Positions 24,026-27,915 of a stretch of 27,915 nt of DNA are shown in pieces; the stretch's first letter is position 1, and each line of letters begins with the position of its first letter. Where the stretch lies: positions 1-27,915 of the forward strand of contig JAQGMN010000096.1 in assembly GCA_028292345.1 (NCBI GenBank). The letters are read 5' to 3'. Made by a program: the position numbers and the translations under genes. The notes beneath the pieces were generated by a model. That model was not told the origin of the DNA. It ran no database searches and saw nothing but the letters and a program-made list of their open reading frames with translations. Source of the stretch: Polaromonas sp. GTDB taxonomy: Bacteria; Pseudomonadota; Gammaproteobacteria; Burkholderiales; Burkholderiaceae_C.

Positions 24026-27000
24026 TCAGCTCCGTTTTGCCACGGGCATCCAGACCCTGAGCAGGGAAAACAACCGGTCCAGGTCGATCGGCTTGGGCAG
24101 GTAGTCGTTGGCGCCGGCCGCAAGGCACTGTTCCTGGTCGTCCTTCATGGCTTTGGCGGTCACCGCAATGATGGGGAGTTTTTGCAGGCGCGGATTCTGG
24201 CGGATGCGGCGCATGGCCTCAAGCCCGTCCATGCCCGGCATCATGATGTCCATCAGCACCAGCTCGATGTCACTGACCATGTCGAGCCGCTCCAGCGCCT
24301 CGAAGCCGTTGCGGCCGATTTCCACCCTGAAGCCTTTCTGCTCCAGCGCGCTCGTCAGCGAAAAGATGTTGCGCACATCGTCGTCCACCAGCAGGATCTT
24401 CCGGCCTTCGAACACCTCGTCGCGGCTGCGGGCGGCTTTCAGGAGTTTTTGCTGCTCGGCCGACAGGCTGGACTCCACCTTGTGCAGGAACAGCGTGACC
24501 TCGTCGAGCAGGCGCTCGGGCGAATGCGCGCCCTTGATGATGATGGAGCGCGAGTATTTCAGCAGGTCGGCCTCTTCGGCGCGGCTCAGGCTGCGCCCGG
24601 TGTAAACGATCACCGGTGGAAACGAGCAGATGTCGTCCGCCGACATGCGCCGGAGCAGCTCGTTGCCCGGCATGTCGGGCAGCTTCAGGTCCACGATCAT
24701 GCAGTCGAAGATCGTGCTGCCCAGCAGGGCCAGCGCTTCGGCGCCGGTCTGCACCGCGGTGATGTTCACCTCGTCGTCGGCAATCAGCCGGATCACGCTT
24801 TCGCGCTGCAGTTCATCGTCTTCCACCAGCAGGACGCGCTTGAGCTTTTGCGTCAGCTTGTGCTCCAGGGTGGTGAACACCTCCTTGAGCTGCTCACGGC
24901 TCGATGGCTTGATGGCATACCCCACGGCGCCCAGCAGCAGGGCGGCCTCCTTGTGGTCCTGGCCGGACACCACATGCACCGGAATATGGCGCGTTCCGGG
25001 CGTTTCCTTGAAGCGCTGCAGCATCGACAGGCCCGAGCGGTCGGGCAGTCCCATGTCGAGCAGCACCGCATCGGGCATGAACTGCTCGGCCAGCATGAAA
25101 CCGTCTTCGCCGCTGTGCGCCACCAGGCAGTTGAAGCCGAGCTCATGCGCCAGGTCGTACAGGATGCGGGCAAAGACAACATCGTCCTCGATGACCAGCA
25201 CCACCCGGCCCTTGCCCTTCATGAAGCGGTCATCGGCAAAAGCGGGCAGCGCAGGCTGCGATGGTGCCGGCAGGGCTGGCGCCGTGGCCGCCTGCGGGGC
25301 AGGCTGAACCGCGCGCGGCAGGGCGCCGGCGACCGGATTGTCCAGCGGCGCGGGCAGGGCGGCAGGCAAATGCAGGGCGAAGGTGCTGCCCTGGCCGGGA
25401 ACGCTGTGCACCGAGATCGATCCGCCCAGCAGGACGCTCAGGTCGCGCGAGATCGACAGCCCCAGCCCGGTGCCGCCGTAGCGCCGGCTGGTGGTGCCGT
25501 CGGCCTGGCGGAACGCCTCGAAGATGATGTCCTGCTGGTCCTCGCGGATGCCGATGCCCGAGTCCTGCACCGCCAGCATGATGCCGCCTGCGGCTTCGGG
25601 GGAGACCAGCAGCCGGACAGCGCCGCTTTCGGTGAACTTGACCGCATTGGACAGCAGGTTCTTCAAGATCTGCTCGACCCGCTGGCGGTCGGTCAGCAGG
25701 GCAGCCGGCGTGCCCGGCGCGATCCGCACTTCGAATGCCAGCTTTTTCTGCCGGGCGAGCGGCTCGAAGCTGGTCTTGAGCGCATCGACCAGCGTGGCCA
25801 GCGTGACCTGTTCGGGCACCAGTTCGAGCTTGCCGGCCTCGACCTTGGAAATGTCCAGGATGTCGTTGATCAGGTTGAGCAGGTCATTGCCCGCCGAATG
25901 GATCGACTGGGCAAAGCGCACCTGTTCCTCGGTCAGGTTGCCCTTCGGATTCTCGGACAGCAGCCGGGCCAGGATCAGCGAGCTGTTCAGCGGCGTGCGC
26001 AACTCGTGCGACATGTTGGCCAGGAATTCCGACTTGTAGCGGCTGGCGCGCGCCAGTTCCTCGGCGCGCGCTTCCAGGTCGGCCTGCGCCTGGCGCAGGG
26101 CCGCATTCTTGTGGTCCAGCGACATGGCCTGCTCGGCCAGCTGCTCGTTGGTTTGTTCCAGCTCGGCCTGCTGGTTTTCCAGCGTCGCCTGCGACTGCGA
26201 CAGGATCTGCGACTGCTCCTGCAACTCTTCGTTCACCGTGCGGAGCTCTTCCTGCTGGACCTGCAGCTCTTCATTGAGCTGCTGTGTTTCGCCCAGCGCA
26301 TCCTGAAGGCGCTGGCGGTACACCGCGCCATGCAGCGCGGTACCGATGGTATGGGCGACAAGCCGCGCCAGTTCCATGTCGCGCGGCTTGAGTTCCCGTA
26401 AAAAGGCCATCTCGACCACGCCCGTCACCTGGGCGTCGTGGTGCAGCGGCACCACCAGCACATGGCGCGGCGCGGCCTGCCCGAGTCCGGAAGCCACCTT
26501 GAGGTAGTCGGGCGGCACGTCGTCCAGCCGGACGATGCGGTTTTCCAGCGCCGCCTGGCCCACCAGGCCCTGGGCGCTGTAGAAGGTCTGCTCGACCTGT
26601 TCGCTTCCGGGGGTGAAGCCATGGGTGGCAATGCGCTTGAGCAGGCCATCGCCGTCGCGGCTGTAAAGCGCCGCCACCGGCGCATCCAGGTACTGGCCCA
26701 GGAAAGCCAGCGCGCTGTGCCCCAGCCGGGCCATGTCGGGCTGGCCGAGCATCTGTTCGGCCAGCCGTGTCTGGCCGCTGCGCAGCCAGGCCTGCTGCTG
26801 GAGCTGGGCGGCATGGTCGGCCTGCTGCGTGAGCACCTCGTCGTAGCTGACCGACAGGCCCAGCAGTTCGCGCCGCCCCCGAAACGCCAGCAGGCCGCTG
26901 ACGCCCAGCGTGAACAGCAGATAGGCCAGCACGCTCCAGAAGGTGTTGTTGCGCGCCTCTTCATTGCGCTGCAGCAGCAGCCGCTGCTCCATGGCGATGA

Positions 27001-27493
27001 ACGCGTCCATTTCCTTTCGCATCTCGTCCTTGATGCGCTTGCCCCGTCCGGTGCGCGCCAGCGCGACATAGTCCAGGTTGCCTCGGCGCAGGGCGATGGA
27101 TTCCTTCGCAAACTCGCTCCATTGCTGTTGCAGGCCGGTGATCCGCTTGAGCCGGGCCACCTGGACCGGGTTGTCGCTGACCATGGAGGACAGCAGCCCG
27201 ACCTCGCTGTCAAAGCGCGACAAGGCCACCTCGTAGGGCTGCAGGAAGGATTCATCGCCGGTCACCAGGTAGCCGCGCATGCCCGACTCCATTTCGGAGT
27301 TCAGCCGGGCCACCTGGTTGGCGTTGCCAATCACCCGCTCGGAGTGCTCGACCCAGTTCAGGATGGACAGCAGGTAGGCGATCAAGACCAGGAACAGCAC
27401 GGCGCTCAGGGCGCCCAGGCCCAGCGGAATGCTGATGTTGCGCGACAGGATGCGGCGAAAGCTCTCCTGGGTGACGGGTTGCGAATCGTTCAT
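24026..27493 (-). CDS. CHASE3-GAF histidine kinase with three receiver domains (signalling operon gene 1)
   Basis: A 1155-residue membrane-bound hybrid kinase. In order it has a transmembrane segment (about 20-47), a periplasmic CHASE3-like sensor (about 48-180, with MESGMRGYLVTGDESFL), a second transmembrane segment (about 184-204), a GAF domain (about 240-395), a long Gln/Glu-rich coiled coil (about 400-490), HisKA with His496 in MSHELRTPLN, and HATPase (NLLSNAVKFTESG, DSGIGI, GGTGLGLSI). A Pro/Ala linker leads to three receivers with acceptor Asp813, Asp935 and Asp1082. Start choice: the ATG at 27493 lacks a clear ribosome site; an in-frame TTG at 27529 is preceded by AAGG and would add 12 residues. 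It heads a four-gene operon. The signal sensed is unknown. Confidence 0.9.
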   Translation of the reverse strand: MNDSQPVTQESFRRILSRNISIPLGLGALSAVLFLVLIAYLLSILNWVEHSERVIGNANQVARLNSEMESGMRGYLVTGDESFLQPYEVALSRFDSEVGLLSSMVSDNPVQVARLKRITGLQQQWSEFAKESIALRRGNLDYVALARTGRGKRIKDEMRKEMDAFIAMEQRLLLQRNEEARNNTFWSVLAYLLFTLGVSGLLAFRGRRELLGLSVSYDEVLTQQADHAAQLQQQAWLRSGQTRLAEQMLGQPDMARLGHSALAFLGQYLDAPVAALYSRDGDGLLKRIATHGFTPGSEQVEQTFYSAQGLVGQAALENRIVRLDDVPPDYLKVASGLGQAAPRHVLVVPLHHDAQVTGVVEMAFLRELKPRDMELARLVAHTIGTALHGAVYRQRLQDALGETQQLNEELQVQQEELRTVNEELQEQSQILSQSQATLENQQAELEQTNEQLAEQAMSLDHKNAALRQAQADLEARAEELARASRYKSEFLANMSHELRTPLNSSLILARLLSENPKGNLTEEQVRFAQSIHSAGNDLLNLINDILDISKVEAGKLELVPEQVTLATLVDALKTSFEPLARQKKLAFEVRIAPGTPAALLTDRQRVEQILKNLLSNAVKFTESGAVRLLVSPEAAGGIMLAVQDSGIGIREDQQDIIFEAFRQADGTTSRRYGGTGLGLSISRDLSVLLGGSISVHSVPGQGSTFALHLPAALPAPLDNPVAGALPRAVQPAPQAATAPALPAPSQPALPAFADDRFMKGKGRVVLVIEDDVVFARILYDLAHELGFNCLVAHSGEDGFMLAEQFMPDAVLLDMGLPDRSGLSMLQRFKETPGTRHIPVHVVSGQDHKEAALLLGAVGYAIKPSSREQLKEVFTTLEHKLTQKLKRVLLVEDDELQRESVIRLIADDEVNITAVQTGAEALALLGSTIFDCMIVDLKLPDMPGNELLRRMSADDICSFPPVIVYTGRSLSRAEEADLLKYSRSIIIKGAHSPERLLDEVTLFLHKVESSLSAEQQKLLKAARSRDEVFEGRKILLVDDDVRNIFSLTSALEQKGFRVEIGRNGFEALERLDMVSDIELVLMDIMMPGMDGLEAMRRIRQNPRLQKLPIIAVTAKAMKDDQEQCLAAGANDYLPKPIDLDRLFSLLRVWMPVAKRS

Positions 27494-27574
27494 GAAAGGG
27501 GGCTTTGCGCTGCGGGTAAAAAGCGTCAAGTTTGCCTTAAAAAGAACGGCATCCGGGCCTGCGGGCGCGGTGCG

Positions 27575-27915
27575 TCAGGCCAGGAAGGCCTCGATCAGCC
27601 GGGCCAGCGCCCCGGGCTGGTCGTGGTGCAGCATGTGGCCGGCGTCCTCGACCACGGCCACCCGCGCGTCGGGCACCTGGCGGAGCCGCTCATGGTATTC
27701 GCCCAGCGAATACTTGCCTTTCCACCACTGCGCCATCGAGTCGCTGGAGGCCTCGACCGCCAGCACCGGCGCGCTGATGCGCCGGTAAATTTCCAGCACC
27801 TCGTCGACCCGGTAGAGCTGCGCGCTCGGGATCTTGTGCGCCGGGTTGCCCAGGATCCGCCACTGGCCGGAGGCATCGGGCCGCGCCCAGTGGCTGGCGA
27901 GCCACAGCGCCTTGT
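27575..27915 (-). CDS. Alpha/beta hydrolase, C-terminal part
   Basis: The frame is open to the right edge of the window, so the N-terminal part with the nucleophile is missing. About 113 C-terminal residues are seen. ISAPVLAVEASSDSM carries the likely catalytic Asp region, and VVEDAGHMLHHDQPGALARLIEAFL holds the catalytic His (AGH) near the C-terminus, the usual order of the alpha/beta hydrolase fold (COG0596 type). The substrate cannot be predicted. The stop codon is 81 bases before the kinase start, and both genes point left, so co-transcription with the signalling operon is possible. Confidence 0.8.
   Translation of the reverse strand, partial: KALWLASHWARPDASGQWRILGNPAHKIPSAQLYRVDEVLEIYRRISAPVLAVEASSDSMAQWWKGKYSLGEYHERLRQVPDARVAVVEDAGHMLHHDQPGALARLIEAFLA

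Noticed and set aside
22250..26401. Open frame of 1383 codons on the plus strand
   Set aside because: It runs antisense across the kinase, cheR and cheB genes and is rich in His, Gln and Arg as expected of a mirrored GC-rich frame; no domain is recognisable.
1..27915. CRISPR arrays, insertion sequences, prophage or integron features
   Set aside because: No regularly spaced repeats, transposase, integrase or att-like duplication is visible; the four interspersed repeats are too far apart and variable to be a CRISPR array.

Overview
The window looks like chromosomal DNA of a GC-rich betaproteobacterium, most likely a member of the Comamonadaceae such as a Polaromonas/Rhodoferax-type organism. 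That placement is an inference. It rests on the protein families (YpfJ-type zinc peptidase, Fe-S photolyase, pepN-fbp neighbours, prfB with a frameshift site) and on four copies of a short AT-rich interspersed repeat (tagct...cgca...tgcgcaaaa) of a kind I associate with that family. Gene order is housekeeping-like; I see no insertion sequences, phage genes or CRISPR arrays.

Left part (1-4779, plus strand): the C-terminal part of an Fe-S cryptochrome/photolyase, a translationally coupled remnant of a second photolyase-like gene, a small membrane protein, an MhpD-type hydratase, a YpfJ-type zinc peptidase and galE.

Centre (4898-15083, minus strand): a 10-kb cluster of six genes. In transcription order it encodes a transglutaminase-DUF2126 fusion (1105 aa), a circularly permuted ATP-grasp/alpha-E fusion (about 850 aa), a transglutaminase start-stop-coupled to it, a SHOCT-domain protein and two more transglutaminases. 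All four transglutaminase domains keep Cys-His-Asp. This is the gene set predicted by comparative genomics to form an uncharacterised peptide-synthesis or peptide-tagging system: two unrelated amide ligases plus papain-fold peptidases or transferases. The proteasome-like Anbu subunit often found with it is absent from this window. It is the best candidate here for an undescribed system.

Middle-right (15084-21244): a 626-bp stretch without a convincing gene, a 79-aa hydrophilic protein, tRNA-Thr(CGU) with its own promoter and a strong terminator, then fbp, pepN and prfB on the minus strand. prfB needs a +1 programmed frameshift. pepN carries one copy of the interspersed repeat inside its reading frame. 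A terminator-like hairpin separates prfB from pepN.

Right part (21334-27493, minus strand): a tightly packed four-gene signalling operon. It encodes a CHASE3-GAF histidine kinase with three receiver domains, a CheR methyltransferase, a CheB methylesterase lacking a receiver, and a receiver-histidine kinase. No chemoreceptor, CheA or CheW gene lies nearby. The window ends inside an alpha/beta hydrolase gene.
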